Of a DNA stretch of 48,163 nucleotides, positions 34,373-42,642 are shown in pieces; the stretch's first letter is position 1, and every line of letters begins with the position of its first letter. The position numbers and the translations under genes are program-made. The notes below the pieces were generated by a model. The model was given only the letters and a program-made list of their open reading frames with translations, was not told the origin of the DNA and ran no database searches. The stretch comes from Pseudobutyrivibrio sp. 49 (lineage in GTDB: Bacteria; Bacillota; Clostridia; Lachnospirales; Lachnospiraceae). Location of the stretch: NCBI RefSeq assembly GCF_900100545.1, contig NZ_FNDP01000021.1, forward strand, positions 1 to 48,163, in the 5' to 3' direction.

Positions 34373-34891
34373 TTGAATATATTAGCTGAAACAGATAGAT
34401 TATTAATAGTTGAGATGACAATGGATATGGTGGAGGACGTCCACAGAAATTCATTAGATGAAGATACAAGAAGATTTGTACCTGATGAAGTATTTGAAAC
34501 ATTGGAAGAGGCCAGGGATACGGTGGAATTCCTAATGTCTCAATATAATTCCACTGATGGGCCGATGGTTTATGCATTGCTTTTGAAAGAGGATGATGTA
34601 AATATAGGGTACGTTCAACTTGTTCCCATTGGAGAAGGCAAATGGGAGATTGGGTACCATATTGCAAAACAGCATACATGCAAAGGCTATGCAACGGAAG
34701 CAGTAAAAGCATTTCTTCCGATTATAGCAAAGAAAGTTGGCGTAGATGAAGTTTATGGAATTCGTTTATTGGAAAACAAAGCATCAGGAAGAGTCCTGGA
34801 AAAATGCGGATTTGAAACCTTCTTTGAAGGAGAAGGTGCTTATCATGATGGAGTCTATGAAATAAGTAAGAGTGTTTGGAAGAGGATTTAG
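34373..34891 (+). CDS. GNAT acetyltransferase, RimJ/RimL type
   Basis: A 172-residue GNAT beginning ILAETDRLLIVEMTMDMVEDV with acetyl-CoA loop CKGYATEAVKAF and C-terminal LENKASGRVLEKCGFETFFEGEG. The start is set to TTG 34373 because TGAGGTG (34359-34365) stands 7 nt before it and the family N-terminus begins there. ATG 34322 in the same frame would overlap the previous gene by 40 nt and add an unrelated 17 residues. It follows the previous GNAT gene closely and is followed by the isochorismatase-like gene after 9 nt. Confidence 0.82.
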   Translation: MNILAETDRLLIVEMTMDMVEDVHRNSLDEDTRRFVPDEVFETLEEARDTVEFLMSQYNSTDGPMVYALLLKEDDVNIGYVQLVPIGEGKWEIGYHIAKQHTCKGYATEAVKAFLPIIAKKVGVDEVYGIRLLENKASGRVLEKCGFETFFEGEGAYHDGVYEISKSVWKRI

Positions 34892-34900
34892 GGAGAATAA

Positions 34901-35446
34901 ATGGTTCTATTAGTTATTGATATACAAAAAGGAATTACAGATAACAGATTATATAATTTTGATAGTTTCATACGAGAGACAAAGAAGGTCATTGATGCTG
35001 CAAGAACAAAGAATGTTGAGATTATTTATGTTCAGCATGATGATGGTCCTGGAACAGGTTTTTCGGTAGGAGATGAGGACTATGAGATAGCAGATCAGGT
35101 TGCTCCAAGCGAGCATGAAAAGGTTTATGTTAAGACTATCAATAGCGCTTTTGGAAATGAGAAGTTGTCTCAACACTTACAAGAACAAGAAGATAAGCGC
35201 CTAATGATTGTTGGATTACAAACTAATTTTTGTATTGATGCAACAGTAAAATCTGCCTTTGAAAGAGGCTTCAAGGTAATTATTCCAAAGGGAACAAATT
35301 CTACTTTTGATAATGATTACATGAACGGTGAGACAACATACAGGTATTATAACGAAATGATGTGGCCTGAGAGATTTGCACAGTGTGTATCTGTAGAAGA
35401 GGCTATTATAATGATGGAGAGAAATTATGGTACGAGAGATAATTAG
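34901..35446 (+). CDS. Isochorismatase-like cysteine hydrolase
   Basis: A 181-residue cytosolic hydrolase of the isochorismatase/nicotinamidase fold. The catalytic triad is visible: D7 (LVIDIQKG), K78 (YVKTINSAF) and C111 (LQTNFCIDATV). Family members hydrolyse amides or vinyl ethers; no substrate can be assigned. GGGAG lies about 8 nt before ATG. It overlaps the deformylase-like gene by 20 nt, so the two are translated together. Confidence 0.87.
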   Translation: MVLLVIDIQKGITDNRLYNFDSFIRETKKVIDAARTKNVEIIYVQHDDGPGTGFSVGDEDYEIADQVAPSEHEKVYVKTINSAFGNEKLSQHLQEQEDKRLMIVGLQTNFCIDATVKSAFERGFKVIIPKGTNSTFDNDYMNGETTYRYYNEMMWPERFAQCVSVEEAIIMMERNYGTRDN

Positions 35447-35837
35447 AAATCAAATGTTTTTGGCGCAGAAGTGTGAGCCCGCCACAGAGAAGGATGCACA
35501 GATAGCTCAGGATTTGCTGGATACACTTAGAGCAAACATAGATCACTGTGTTGGCATGTGTGCCAACATGATTGGAGAAAGGAAGACTATTATTGCTGTT
35601 GCGGCTGGTCCTTTTCAGTTTGTAATGATTAATCCAAAGATTACCAAAAAGAAGGGCGAGTATAGGACTGAGGAAGGATGTCTTTCCTTAGATGGAGTAA
35701 GACCTTGCACCAGATATGAAGAGATTGAAGTCGATTTCCTTAATCAAAACTTTGAACCACAGCATGCCAAGTATACTGGGCTTACTGCTGAATCTATCCA
35801 ACACCAGATTGACCATTGTAATGGGATAGTAATATAA
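35427..35837 (+). CDS. Peptide deformylase-like protein with altered catalytic motif
   Basis: A 136-residue member of the short clostridial deformylase-like family. Motif 1 is GMCANMIG (family form G-x-G-x-A-A-x-Q is already altered), motif 2 is EGCLS with metal ligand C85, and motif 3 is QHQIDHCNG: H126 and H130 are kept but the catalytic Glu of HExxH is Gln127 (codon CAG, read directly). In true deformylases this Glu is essential, so the protein is probably inactive or has another role. It overlaps the isochorismatase-like gene by 20 nt. It is likely a second, specialised copy; a housekeeping def gene is expected elsewhere. Confidence 0.85.
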   Translation: MVREIIRNQMFLAQKCEPATEKDAQIAQDLLDTLRANIDHCVGMCANMIGERKTIIAVAAGPFQFVMINPKITKKKGEYRTEEGCLSLDGVRPCTRYEEIEVDFLNQNFEPQHAKYTGLTAESIQHQIDHCNGIVI

Positions 35838-35868
35838 GAACTTAATATATTTGTGAGGACAACATTGA

Positions 35869-36417
35869 ATGATAATTAAACAGCAGAAATATGTTTTACC
35901 AGATGGGCAGGAAGTTACGATAAAGAGTGCTATTGCTGAGGATGCGCAAAAAGTTGTAAAGCATAGGGAGGCAACCACGGCAGAAACACACTTCATGGCT
36001 AGATATCCAGAGGATGGACCTTTCAATCTTGAAAGAACGAAAGACATTTTAGAGGGTATATCAAAAGATGAAAAAGACTTTATGGTGAATGCCTATATCG
36101 GTGATGAAATGGTAGGAGATCTAGCAGTGAGAGTAGTAAGACCTCACATTAAATTTCTTCATCGAGGATACTTGGGAATGTCAATTAGGCAGCAGTATAC
36201 AGGCTTAGGACTTGGTAGCTTTATGATGCAGACTGCATTGAATCAGGCAAAAGAAAATGGATTTGAACAAGTGGAATTAGGAGTCTTCAGCGATAATGAT
36301 AGAGCAAGACACTTATATTCAAAATTTGGATTTGAAGAATATGGTAAAAATCCAAGAGCATTTAAGCTTAAGGATGGAACCTATAGAGATGAAATTATTA
36401 TGGTAAAGATATTCTAA
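35869..36417 (+). CDS. GNAT N-acetyltransferase
   Basis: A 182-residue GNAT with a distinctive N-terminus (YVLPDGQEVTIKSAIAEDAQKVV), acetyl-CoA loop GLGLGSFMMQTAL and C-terminal DNDRARHLYSKFGFEEYGKNP, the standard Tyr-containing end. GTGAGGAC lies about 10 nt before ATG. It is separated from the deformylase-like gene by 31 nt. Substrate unknown; similar proteins are annotated as ribosomal-protein or amino-acid acetyltransferases without proof. Confidence 0.86.
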   Translation: MIIKQQKYVLPDGQEVTIKSAIAEDAQKVVKHREATTAETHFMARYPEDGPFNLERTKDILEGISKDEKDFMVNAYIGDEMVGDLAVRVVRPHIKFLHRGYLGMSIRQQYTGLGLGSFMMQTALNQAKENGFEQVELGVFSDNDRARHLYSKFGFEEYGKNPRAFKLKDGTYRDEIIMVKIF

Positions 36418-36456
36418 TATAGTGTTACGAAATACTGGAGATAATAGAGCAGATAT

Positions 36457-37020
36457 ATGAACTTAAAACAATTAAATGAGAACGAAATAACGAAGCTCTA
36501 CAATGAGCATATGGTAATAGATTTTCCCAAGGATGAATTGAAGCCATTGAATATGATTCTTAAATCAGTAGATGAAGGTTTTTATGACTGCCTGGTGCTT
36601 TATGAAAAAGAGGAAATGGTTGGCTATACCTTTATGGTAAAGCTTGATAACAGCTATCTAATAGATTATATAGCTATCTTTCCAGAATTTAGAAATAAGG
36701 GTATAGGAGCGAATCTGCTAGGTATTATAGATGACTATCTTGAAACAGCAGATAGAATTTTTGGAGAAGTAGAAGATCCAGACTATACAGATGATGAAGA
36801 GCAAAAGAAGCTTCAAACCAGGCGTCTAAACTTCTATCTACGCAATAGCTGTAGAGACACAGGTCTTCGTGTAAATTGTTTTGGTGTTAACTACATAATA
36901 TTAGAAGCAGGAAAGACTCAATTTAAGGATAAAGATGAGGCTTGGAATCTGTATGAAAGATTATATAAGAGCTTCTTACCTGAGGAGAAATTCAAGAAAA
37001 ATATAAGAAGAATAAATTAG
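36457..37020 (+). CDS. GNAT N-acetyltransferase
   Basis: A 187-residue GNAT, the last of the series. FPEFRNKGIGANLLGIIDDYL carries the acetyl-CoA loop. The region after it, with EDPDYTDDEEQKKLQTRRLNFY and a long C-terminus, is typical of a Clostridia subfamily that keeps the acetyl-CoA site but has a variable substrate pocket. RBS GGAGATAA lies about 13 nt before ATG. A 72-bp gap separates it from the DUF4430 gene. Confidence 0.82.
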   Translation: MNLKQLNENEITKLYNEHMVIDFPKDELKPLNMILKSVDEGFYDCLVLYEKEEMVGYTFMVKLDNSYLIDYIAIFPEFRNKGIGANLLGIIDDYLETADRIFGEVEDPDYTDDEEQKKLQTRRLNFYLRNSCRDTGLRVNCFGVNYIILEAGKTQFKDKDEAWNLYERLYKSFLPEEKFKKNIRRIN

Positions 37021-37092
37021 CAGAAAAAAAATTTAATATTTACGATGGAATATAAATGAAAGTAAGTGTAATAAGAAAAGGAGAATATTGAA

Positions 37093-37515
37093 ATGGAAAA
37101 GAAAAGTACAAAGAAAATAGTAGTAGGTTTGGTTATTTTAGCAGCGCTCATTGGTGGCTTTTTATTATGCTACAACAAGTTTGCTGCTAAGGGCACAGTT
37201 GGCGAAAAGGCCATAGTAATTGAAGTAGTAGATTCTAATGGCACTAGTTCAGAGTACGATGTTAACACAGATGCTGAGTATTTGAAGGATGCTATGGATG
37301 AGTTAGCCGCTAGTGACAGCTCTTTCTCATTTAGTGGCCAGGAAGGTGATTATGGTCTCATGGTAGAAGTAATCAACGGAGAGCAGGCTATCTATGCTGA
37401 GGACAATGCTTATTGGGCATTATATGTAAATGGAGAGTATGGACAGTATGGTGTAACTGAGCAGCCAGTAGGTGATGGAGATACCTATACTTGGAAATAT
37501 GAATCTGCAGAATAA
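37093..37515 (+). CDS. DUF4430 extracytoplasmic protein, membrane-anchored
   Basis: A 140-residue protein with a basic start, one membrane helix (about 9-27) and an exported domain. The block YWALYVNGEYGQYGV, followed by DGDTYTWKYE, is the hallmark of DUF4430, a beta domain related to the C-terminal part of cobalamin-binding intrinsic factor/transcobalamin. AAAGGAG lies about 9 nt before ATG. The ECF S component starts 1 nt after the stop, so the two are one unit; binding a ligand outside and passing it to the S component is a reasonable inference, possibly a cobalamin-like compound. Confidence 0.78.
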   Translation: MEKKSTKKIVVGLVILAALIGGFLLCYNKFAAKGTVGEKAIVIEVVDSNGTSSEYDVNTDAEYLKDAMDELAASDSSFSFSGQEGDYGLMVEVINGEQAIYAEDNAYWALYVNGEYGQYGVTEQPVGDGDTYTWKYESAE

Positions 37516-37516
37516 T

Positions 37517-38053
37517 ATGAATAATAAAATCTGTTTTACCACTAAAGATATTGCTTTGGCGGGGATGATGATTGCTGTAATTGAAGTATGTAAAGTGGCT
37601 CTTAGTTTTTTACCAAACATCGAGCTGACCACATTTTGGCTGATTATGTTCACTCTTTATTTTGGAAGAAAAGTGGCGGCAGTTGTTCCAGCGTTTATCT
37701 TGGTGGAAGGTGTCGTCTATGGAATGAATACATGGTGGATAATGTATCTTTATATCTGGCCATTGCTTGTATTCATAACATGGATTTTTAGGAAGGAAGA
37801 TTCCGCATTATTCTGGGGAATTGTATCAGGGATATTTGGTCTCTGCTTTGGAATGCTTTGTTCAATTACATATTTTTTCATCGGATTAAGTTCTGGTGGA
37901 GTAGTTGCAGGATTTAATACCGCCTTTTCCTGGTGGGTATCAGGAATAATGTGGGATATGGTTCACTGTGCAGGTAATTTTACATTTATGGTGGTTCTTT
38001 ATACACCTATAAAAAATGTAATGAAAACGATAGCTTATAGAACCAATTGTTGA
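37517..38053 (+). CDS. ECF transporter S component
   Basis: A 178-residue integral membrane protein with about six hydrophobic segments. The N-terminal TTKDIALAGMMIAVIEV start (typical of S components, which dock to the shared T protein through an Ala-rich helix) and the small size fit an ECF substrate-binding subunit. ATG 37517 begins 1 nt after the DUF4430 stop; no separate RBS is evident, so translational coupling is likely. ATPase and T genes are absent, so it must use a shared energising module (group II ECF). Substrate unknown; the DUF4430 neighbour hints at a corrinoid. Confidence 0.75.
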   Translation: MNNKICFTTKDIALAGMMIAVIEVCKVALSFLPNIELTTFWLIMFTLYFGRKVAAVVPAFILVEGVVYGMNTWWIMYLYIWPLLVFITWIFRKEDSALFWGIVSGIFGLCFGMLCSITYFFIGLSSGGVVAGFNTAFSWWVSGIMWDMVHCAGNFTFMVVLYTPIKNVMKTIAYRTNC

Positions 38054-38102
38054 GTATCTTCAAGAAATAGGATAAGAGTTTTAGCACGAAATGGAGGAGT
38101 GT

Positions 38103-39200
38103 ATGAAAAAGAAGGTAGGCGTGGTTGTAGACATTATTATGTATGTGATTCTGCTGGTTCAGATGATGTACGTGTTTATTGGAAACAATTTACACGAGCT
38201 GCTTGGAATAGGATTTTTTGTATGTCTCATTATTCATCTTTGCATTAAGAATTGGTGGGCCAAGACAATCCTGATTAAGGAAAAACCTGCCTCTCGGAGA
38301 TTTTTTGATATCATTACTATACTGCTGGTTTTGACAATCATAATTCTGATGCTCAGCAGTATGGGGGTATCAAGATTTTTGTTTACCTGGTTCCATTTCA
38401 TGGGCAGCGCAGATTTGCACCGTTATCTTGCTACAGCTGTACTTACGCTTGGTGTAATCCACGGTGGAATGCACGGATTCTGGCACGCTAAGAGAAAGAA
38501 ACTTGCTGTTGTGGGAATCGTTATTGCAAGTGTAATTGCTTTCGCGCTTGGTATCTTTGGAGTACCATTTTTAAATCGTCAAAAGAGAAGCGTGGAGATT
38601 TCCTATGCAGATAAGCAGCCAGAAGCAACTATAGAATGGCAAGGAAACAAGCCGCTGGTAGTATATTTTACAAGAATGGGAAATAGTAATTTTGAGCCAG
38701 ATGTTGATGCTGTTTCTGGTGCATCTCTCCTTATGTCAGATGGAGAAATGATGGGTAACAACCAGCTATTGGCGAAGATGGTTTGTGACATCACAGGATT
38801 CGAATCAGAAGCAATCACTCTCACTGGAGAAAAGTATCCATCATCTTACAGTGACACGATTGTGGTGGCTGGTGATGAGCTTAAAGCCCAAGCCAGACCT
38901 GGTGTGGAGCCAATTGATGTTTCAGAATATGATTCAATTATTCTTATCTACCCACTGTGGTGGGGTTCGATTCCAATGCCTGTTGCCACATTTCTTGAGA
39001 ATAATGATTTCGATGGAAAGACAATCTATCTAATCATAACTCATGGAAGCAGTGGATACGGAAATACGATATCTGAGATTGAAGAGCTCTGCCCTAATGC
39101 AAAGGTAGTTCCAGGGGCAAGCATTTATTGTGAGGACATCCCAGATGCAGGAGATCAGTTGATTGAGTTGCTTCGCAGTTGGAATACAGGAAGCAATTGA
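38103..39200 (+). CDS. DUF4405-like heme domain fused to flavodoxin
   Basis: A 365-residue fusion. The first about 160 residues form four membrane helices with His-rich ends (HELLGIGFFVCLIIHLCIK, FHFMGSADLHRYLATAV, IHGGMHGFWHAK), resembling the DUF4405/cytochrome b561-like domain that binds heme b. The rest (about 185-360) is a flavodoxin domain with VVYFTRMGNSN, IYPLWWGSIPMPVATFLE and THGSSGYGNTISEI blocks. This would link a membrane heme to a flavin. ATG 38103 follows GGAGG (38093-38097); an upstream ATG at 38091 is less well placed. It is probably transcribed after the ECF gene (49-nt gap) and ends before a weak terminator. Confidence 0.8.
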   Translation: MKKKVGVVVDIIMYVILLVQMMYVFIGNNLHELLGIGFFVCLIIHLCIKNWWAKTILIKEKPASRRFFDIITILLVLTIIILMLSSMGVSRFLFTWFHFMGSADLHRYLATAVLTLGVIHGGMHGFWHAKRKKLAVVGIVIASVIAFALGIFGVPFLNRQKRSVEISYADKQPEATIEWQGNKPLVVYFTRMGNSNFEPDVDAVSGASLLMSDGEMMGNNQLLAKMVCDITGFESEAITLTGEKYPSSYSDTIVVAGDELKAQARPGVEPIDVSEYDSIILIYPLWWGSIPMPVATFLENNDFDGKTIYLIITHGSSGYGNTISEIEELCPNAKVVPGASIYCEDIPDAGDQLIELLRSWNTGSN

Positions 39201-39237
39201 TTTTAAAATTATTCCCTTATTATTAAAATATTGCTAG

Positions 39238-39269
39238 GAGGGTCATGCTGCAAATAGCATGGCTCTTTT
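39238..39269 (+). terminator. Weak intrinsic terminator after the flavodoxin fusion
   Basis: ATGCT / AGCAT extended by G-U and GAG / CTC pairing around a short loop, followed by TTTTA. A bulge of two G makes it weaker than the other terminators here. Confidence 0.6.
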
Positions 39270-39271
39270 AG

Positions 39272-39299
39272 TTTACATTACGTGGGTATAGTGTATAAT
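39272..39299 (+). promoter_or_regulatory. Promoter of the GT-C-like gene
   Basis: TTTACA (39272-39277), 16-bp spacer, perfect TATAAT (39294-39299), just after the terminator and 34 bp before the ATG. Confidence 0.7.
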
Positions 39300-39332
39300 A
39301 AAAATCGGATTATTTAAGGGAGTATGAGTATT

Positions 39333-40820
39333 ATGAAGAAAAAAAGTGATATTTCTTATTTTATTATCTTTGGACTTTTCGTATTTACGATAATGTTCTT
39401 ATTTTTTACTGTTCTAAATCCATTGGAGGTTTATGATGCTGATGACTGGCTATATATAGCTCAGCTTCGCAAACCCATTCCAATGATTCATGTTTGGAAT
39501 CCTACAAGAGTTTTTCCTGAAACTGCAATGCCAGCTGTATCTTATTTTGGCGCATTGGTAATCAATCCCATAATAAACAATTATTGCCGCTCATTAACAC
39601 TTGCTCACGGCTTGTTTGCAAGCATGGTATTTACAATTTATTTTGTCCAGTTTGCGGTGTTGTTCTACAAGCGTAAATTTGCAACAGCAAAGACAAGTAT
39701 AGCTTATGGCTGTCTGTTCATTTTGCTTCATTTTATTTCGCATATTTACAAAGGCAGTGATAATTATTTCATGATAGGTGCAATTAATCTAACATGCTTT
39801 TATTACTATGTTTTATCTATGATAATAAATGCAATTTTGGTTATGCATTTTATGTCATATGGCGGTATTAAAAAATGGTTTAATGAAAGTAATTTGCCTC
39901 ATAAATTGATTGTTGCTTTTTGGACTTACTTTTGCATTAATTCCAACCTGTTTTCATCGGTAGTCCTTGCAACTTATGTGGGTGTTGAACTGTTATTAAA
40001 TCTTATTAATGACATAAAAGCAAAGGAATTTGATTTAAAGAAATACTGTACTGCTAATTGGTTGAATTTGATTATTATTATCTGTTGGTTCGGAGCAAAT
40101 ATTTTAGAGACTACCGGAGGCAGAGCTGACAATATCCATAAGAACTTTATTTTAAATATTCCAATAGTTACAGCATATGCCGTAGCCAGCATTGTAGCTA
40201 AGAATGTGTTTGTTACTATTTTGGATTTGGTAGTATTTATTTCATGGTTCAAATTACATGGGAAAAAGCTTAATGACACAGCACTAAAATTTGCAGTTAT
40301 TATTGGTTTTGGAATACTGTATCTCATAATGTTAAGTGCATCGTCAGAACCATCGTATATGCTTAGAACAGAGGTATCGATTTGCAGTCTTTTCTATTTA
40401 TTTATGGGTATGATTGCATGTTTAAATGAGCTTATAAAAACTAATTCAAAATACAAACGCGCACCATTGATATTGTTAGGAACGTTGGTACTATTTTTTA
40501 TCTTCCCAGGCAGAATACTTAATTCCTACAACTATTCAAATATCACCTATGACAAGAGTGAAGCTTTAATGAATGATGTTATTGATCAATTTAAGGAAGC
40601 AGAAGAAAAGGGAGAAACTGAGCTTGTTCTTGAAATACCAAAGTTTAATGAAGGTGGAAATTGGCCTGTTAGTGTAGAAACTATCGGAGATAGATATAGT
40701 AGTGCCTTGTATAGACACAAGATAATTAAACCAGAGATTAAAGTTAAAGACATCATTGTAACCGAGGAGAAGAACGAAAAGTATGGTATTCCGGAAGAAA
40801 GGAGTACGGGTTCGTTCTAA
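39333..40820 (+). CDS. Polytopic GT-C-like membrane protein
   Basis: A 495-residue protein with about 10-12 hydrophobic segments. An early extracytoplasmic acidic pair, DADDWLYIAQ (near residue 35), followed by WNPTRVFPE, looks like the first-loop motif of GT-C lipid-phosphosugar-dependent glycosyltransferases. No other family mark is certain; it could be an uncharacterised membrane protein of the DUF6056-like kind. ATG 39333 is chosen because AAGGGAG (39316-39322) is 10 nt before it; ATG 39324 would be too close. The soluble C-terminal 90 residues follow the last helix. It faces another GT-C gene on the opposite strand across a shared terminator. Confidence 0.6.
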   Translation: MKKKSDISYFIIFGLFVFTIMFLFFTVLNPLEVYDADDWLYIAQLRKPIPMIHVWNPTRVFPETAMPAVSYFGALVINPIINNYCRSLTLAHGLFASMVFTIYFVQFAVLFYKRKFATAKTSIAYGCLFILLHFISHIYKGSDNYFMIGAINLTCFYYYVLSMIINAILVMHFMSYGGIKKWFNESNLPHKLIVAFWTYFCINSNLFSSVVLATYVGVELLLNLINDIKAKEFDLKKYCTANWLNLIIIICWFGANILETTGGRADNIHKNFILNIPIVTAYAVASIVAKNVFVTILDLVVFISWFKLHGKKLNDTALKFAVIIGFGILYLIMLSASSEPSYMLRTEVSICSLFYLFMGMIACLNELIKTNSKYKRAPLILLGTLVLFFIFPGRILNSYNYSNITYDKSEALMNDVIDQFKEAEEKGETELVLEIPKFNEGGNWPVSVETIGDRYSSALYRHKIIKPEIKVKDIIVTEEKNEKYGIPEERSTGSF

Positions 40821-40830
40821 CAAGGATATA

Positions 40831-40869
40831 AAAATAACCATGTTGATTATTTATCAGCATGGTTATTTT
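40831..40869. terminator. Bidirectional terminator between convergent GT-C genes
   Basis: AAAATAACCATGTTGA (40831-40846) pairs with TCAGCATGGTTATTTT (40854-40869), one G-U pair, 7-nt loop. The A-rich 5' side and T-rich 3' side give a T-tract in both directions. Confidence 0.88.
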
Positions 40870-40876
40870 AGTTTAC

Positions 40877-42310
40877 CTAATGATTCACCTCATAGTATTG
40901 TAGTGCATATTGAGGATTGTAAATCGGTTTCATATCCTTATTGATTTCAATTTTATCAAGATTTTCATAGCGTGTTGAGAAAATATAGCTTTCATCCATA
41001 TCCTTGACCAAATCTAAGGTGTCTGGATTTACAAAGATATATGAGCTAGCCTTTTGAGCTGGCACAAAATAACAAAGCGCCTCCCAGTCCTCCTCAATAT
41101 AGAAAATACAATCTTTACCTTCTATATTCGATAACAACTTTTCATACTCACGCGAATAAAAATCTTTTGAAGTATGAAAGCCAAGTGCTGCAAAGCTGAT
41201 TATATTTATCAGAAGGAATACAGAGAAAGATACGTATTTACGATAACTGGTTTTTGTTCTATTTACAATTATAGAATCTACAATATCAAACACCAAATAA
41301 AAAGGAATAAATACTATTGGCATCCAATATCTGAAACTGTAAAATGGTGCAACCTTAAGAACAACTAAAACGTAAAGCAAGCCGCAAAGGAGAAGAGCTG
41401 TACTATAGGTGTATTTTTCTTTGCCCATCTTTATAACGACAGCCAAACTAATAATTGCAATGATGGCAAATATTATTGAGGTTACATCAATGGAGGCAGC
41501 AGAGCTTAAGGCTTGGCGACCTCTTCCTCCTCTGAAGATGTGATTAAATATATGATGCCATAACAATAAATAAACAACTGCCGATCCGCAGGCTGTGAGA
41601 ATACAATTCCTTAGTTCTTTATATTTTTTCTCAAGTATTAAATGTATTCCAAAAGCTAAAGAAATAAAAAATAGGAAAATTACAAAATAGTAATGGCTAA
41701 GCATTCCCAGAATGGTAATGACAAAATATGCAGGATAGAATCCTTTATCTAGAGTTTTGTCCCAATATTTCTTAAAAAGGTATGCCAGCAAAATAGTAAA
41801 GAAGGTGAACTGTGCATACATTCTTATAAGAAGAACAGTATCCATAAAAGCCATACTTGTAGTGTAAGCAAGAATAAATCCAAAAGTCTTTCGACTATCG
41901 TGAGTCAGCTCTTTACCAAGTAAGTAAAGTATTGGGATAATCAAAAACATCCAAAAGATATTTACTGCAATGCCATACCACAAGCTATAGGAATCTTTAA
42001 ATATAGAGCAAATGGTATGGATGAAAAAATAATAGAGTGGAGGATGAACATCGTTAGCCTGATTACTTAAAACATTACCATAATTAAAGGTGTTCTCTGG
42101 GCTAACTTCCATAAAGTCTTTATAAAAACCTTCGCCCGAATACTTCTTTCCGAATTCGATGTCAGGACAAATACTGCCAATGTTATTGGCAAGTCCAAAG
42201 GTCCAAACCTCATCAACATTGTAGTCCATTTTTCTATAGGTAAAAAACAGAGTAAGTACTGTTGAAATTAATAATAGAATTACGATGAAACGTCTATCAA
42301 TTTTACTCAT
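40877..42310 (-). CDS. GT-C glycosyltransferase (PMT/ArnT-like)
   Basis: A 477-residue integral membrane protein with about 11-12 helices. The first extracytoplasmic loop has the acidic motif NVDEVWTFG and a later HPPLYYFFIH block (DVHPPLYY), the typical pair of GT39/GT83-like enzymes that move a sugar from a polyprenyl phosphate carrier to an exported acceptor. The C-terminal about 100 residues form an external soluble domain. Acceptor (cell-wall polymer or protein) unknown. On the minus strand, GGGGA lies about 9 nt before the ATG. It is convergent with the other GT-C-like gene, and the sufS-like gene diverges from it across 332 bp. Confidence 0.8.
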   Translation of the reverse strand: MSKIDRRFIVILLLISTVLTLFFTYRKMDYNVDEVWTFGLANNIGSICPDIEFGKKYSGEGFYKDFMEVSPENTFNYGNVLSNQANDVHPPLYYFFIHTICSIFKDSYSLWYGIAVNIFWMFLIIPILYLLGKELTHDSRKTFGFILAYTTSMAFMDTVLLIRMYAQFTFFTILLAYLFKKYWDKTLDKGFYPAYFVITILGMLSHYYFVIFLFFISLAFGIHLILEKKYKELRNCILTACGSAVVYLLLWHHIFNHIFRGGRGRQALSSAASIDVTSIIFAIIAIISLAVVIKMGKEKYTYSTALLLCGLLYVLVVLKVAPFYSFRYWMPIVFIPFYLVFDIVDSIIVNRTKTSYRKYVSFSVFLLINIISFAALGFHTSKDFYSREYEKLLSNIEGKDCIFYIEEDWEALCYFVPAQKASSYIFVNPDTLDLVKDMDESYIFSTRYENLDKIEINKDMKPIYNPQYALQYYEVNH

Positions 42311-42540
42311 AAACTAATCCCCTTAAAATGAAATGTACGATACTAATAATAGATGTTTTTGAGGTGCCATTCAATATAATTTTCTACTAGCTGGCCGTTT
42401 TATTGAGAGAGTATTAGGTTATAACATAATAGAAGATGAGACCTACTTGGTGTTTTTGTAATAAACAGTGAGTATTATTGTTTAATCAACAAATTATTAT
42501 ATCACGTAGTTAAATAGTGTGATAGTATACTTCTTGCGGT
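42311..42540. other. Intergenic region between divergent genes
   Basis: An AT-rich region of about 230 bp between the GT-C gene and the sufS-like gene leader. It includes a short palindrome TTGTT-TAATC-AACAA (42478-42492) and a TATACT (about 42526-42531) that could be the -10 of the sufS-like gene; I see no convincing -35. No ORF worth reporting is present. Confidence 0.5.
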
Positions 42541-42617
42541 TGCTCGAGATTAATGAAATCTCCTATATTGCTAGAATGTTTGTGACCCGAAAAATGATTT
42601 CAAAACATCCTTGAGCA
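42541..42617 (+). promoter_or_regulatory. Candidate structured 5' leader of the SufS-SufE gene
   Basis: TGCTCGAG (42541-42548) pairs with CTTGAGCA (42610-42617). Inside, GAGATT / AATCTC (42546-42551 / 42557-42562) and ATGTTT / AAACAT (42576-42581 / 42603-42608) form two more stems. The second stem shares bases with the outer one, so alternative folds are possible. The layout of closing stem plus two arms directly before the RBS is riboswitch-like, but it matches no class I know and has no terminator. Confidence 0.4.
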
Positions 42618-42642
42618 AATATATATATTAGGAGAATAAATT

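Noticed and set aside
29188-37020. Integron cassette array (many small same-strand genes including GNATs)
   Set aside because: No attC-like pairs (RYYYAAC with GTTRRRY) recur between genes, several genes overlap, and no integrase is visible in the window.
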